Below the pieces are notes generated by a model. That model had not been told where the DNA came from. It saw only the letters and a program-made list of their open reading frames with translations, and made no database searches. Below, piece by piece: positions 63,286 to 64,000 of a stretch of DNA of 64,000 nt. Within the stretch, counting starts at the first letter, position 1, and every line of letters starts with the position of its first letter. Where the stretch lies: the NCBI RefSeq assembly GCF_001513675.1, contig NZ_CP013859.1:807081-871080 (forward strand), in the 5' to 3' direction. The position numbers were made by a program, and so were the translations under genes. The stretch comes from Microbacterium sp. XT11. Lineage in GTDB: Bacteria; Actinomycetota; Actinomycetes; Actinomycetales; Microbacteriaceae.

Positions 63286-63310
63286 ATATCCACACAAAAC
63301 CCCGCTAGAA
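63286..63310 (+). promoter_or_regulatory. gyrB promoter region with DnaA-box-like sequence
   Basis: ATATCCACA (63286-63294) differs from the DnaA box by one base. TAGAAT (63305-63310) is a good -10 box 37 bases before gyrB. Confidence 0.45.
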
Positions 63311-63347
63311 TGGGACTTCGTGATATCGATGTGGAGACTGCCCTCTG

Positions 63348-64000
63348 ATGACGCCTGAATCCCCTGCTGACGAGACGCATTCCGACAACGAGGACAAGGG
63401 CTCGTCCGCACCTGCGAATCAGCCCGCCGAGTACGGCGCCGACTCCATCCAGATCCTCGAGGGCCTCGAGGCGGTGCGCAAGCGCCCAGGCATGTACATC
63501 GGTTCCACGGGGCCGCGCGGTCTGCATCACCTCGTCTACGAGATCGTCGACAACTCCGTCGACGAGGCTCTCGCCGGTTACGCCGACACGATCCTCGTCA
63601 CCCTGCTCGAAGACGGCGGGGTCCGCGTGGTCGACAACGGCCGCGGCATCCCCGTCGACCCGCACTCGTCAGACCCGTCGAAGTCCACGGTCGAGGTGGT
63701 GCTGACCATCCTGCACGCGGGCGGCAAGTTCGGCGGCGGCGCGTACGCGGTCTCCGGCGGTCTCCACGGCGTCGGCTCGTCGGTCGTGAACGCGCTGTCG
63801 ACCCGCTTCGAGGTCGAGGTGAAGCAGAAGGGCTTCGTCTGGCGGCACAGCTTCGCGAACGGCGGCGCCCCCCAGCAGCAGCTCGAGAAGGGCGAGCCCA
63901 CCGACGAGACCGGTACGAGCATCACGTTCTGGCCGGATGCCGAGATCTTCCGCGAGACGGTCGAGTTCGACTACGACACCCTCCGCACCCGCTTCCAGCA
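63348..64000 (+). CDS. gyrB: DNA gyrase subunit B, 3' end missing
   Basis: The first 217 residues are visible. After a hydrophilic N-terminus of about 30 residues come [52 protein letters not shown] and [15 protein letters not shown], the GHKL ATPase motifs of GyrB. It introduces negative supercoils with GyrA. The ATG at 63348 is the only start consistent with these motifs. The gene runs off the window. Confidence 0.96.
   Translation, partial: MTPESPADETHSDNEDKGSSAPANQPAEYGADSIQILEGLEAVRKRPGMYIGSTGPRGLHHLVYEIVDNSVDEALAGYADTILVTLLEDGGVRVVDNGRGIPVDPHSSDPSKSTVEVVLTILHAGGKFGGGAYAVSGGLHGVGSSVVNALSTRFEVEVKQKGFVWRHSFANGGAPQQQLEKGEPTDETGTSITFWPDAEIFRETVEFDYDTLRTRFQ

Overview
The window looks like a chromosomal segment of a high-GC actinobacterium of the family Microbacteriaceae, most likely Microbacterium or a close relative. 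This rests on very GC-rich coding DNA, many GTG starts, candidate leaderless promoters, sortase motifs of the LAxTG type, and the gene order around the replication origin. It includes oriC: rpmH, dnaA, dnaN, recF, a DciA/DUF721 gene and gyrB on the right, and rnpA, yidD, yidC, jag, rsmG, parS cluster, parA and parB on the left. Genes point away from the origin on both sides.

Left part (1-26 kb), mostly accessory. A lipoprotein-like gene is cut by the window edge. An erm 23S rRNA methyltransferase follows, with a short leader ORF and nested hairpins typical of macrolide-induced attenuation. Next come a dipeptide/oligopeptide ABC operon (binding protein, two permeases, two ATPases) with a divergent Lrp/AsnC regulator, small acetyltransferase and hypothetical operons, an aldehyde dehydrogenase-DUF779 operon with a palindromic operator, a 1443-residue DUF11-repeat sortase substrate divergent from a LuxR/LAL regulator plus an ECF S-component-like protein, a GAF regulator of the aldehyde-dehydrogenase type, a PadR-HAAS pair, and the CCA-adding enzyme.

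Middle (26-43 kb): an accessory block between the CCA-adding enzyme and DUF6049-murJ, genes usually close together near actinobacterial origins. It has a TetR regulator with two operator palindromes and a divergent FAD monooxygenase, a 1740-residue surface metallophosphoesterase with lamin-tail domains, and an operon of a Tat-type secreted protein, three tail-collar (Mdp-type) paralogues, a GNAT enzyme and a luciferase-like oxidoreductase. A divergent beta-helix surface protein and a methyltransferase gene with an apparent 5' frameshift complete it.

Right part (43-64 kb), core: DUF6049, murJ, trxB behind a SigR/SigH-type promoter, trxA, a sugar MFS transporter, then parB/parA and the origin genes. 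The 2.66 kb between parA and rsmG has no convincing gene but holds nine parS or parS-like sites, partly inside a degenerate ~90-107 bp tandem repeat whose units end in intact or decayed parS sequences. Three dispersed long-arm palindromes with nearly identical arms lie at gene ends at 24.9, 28.7 and 34.1 kb, and three more of similar geometry but different sequence are present. The parS repeat and the palindrome family are the least ordinary structures seen. No tRNA, rRNA, CRISPR array, insertion sequence or prophage was recognised.
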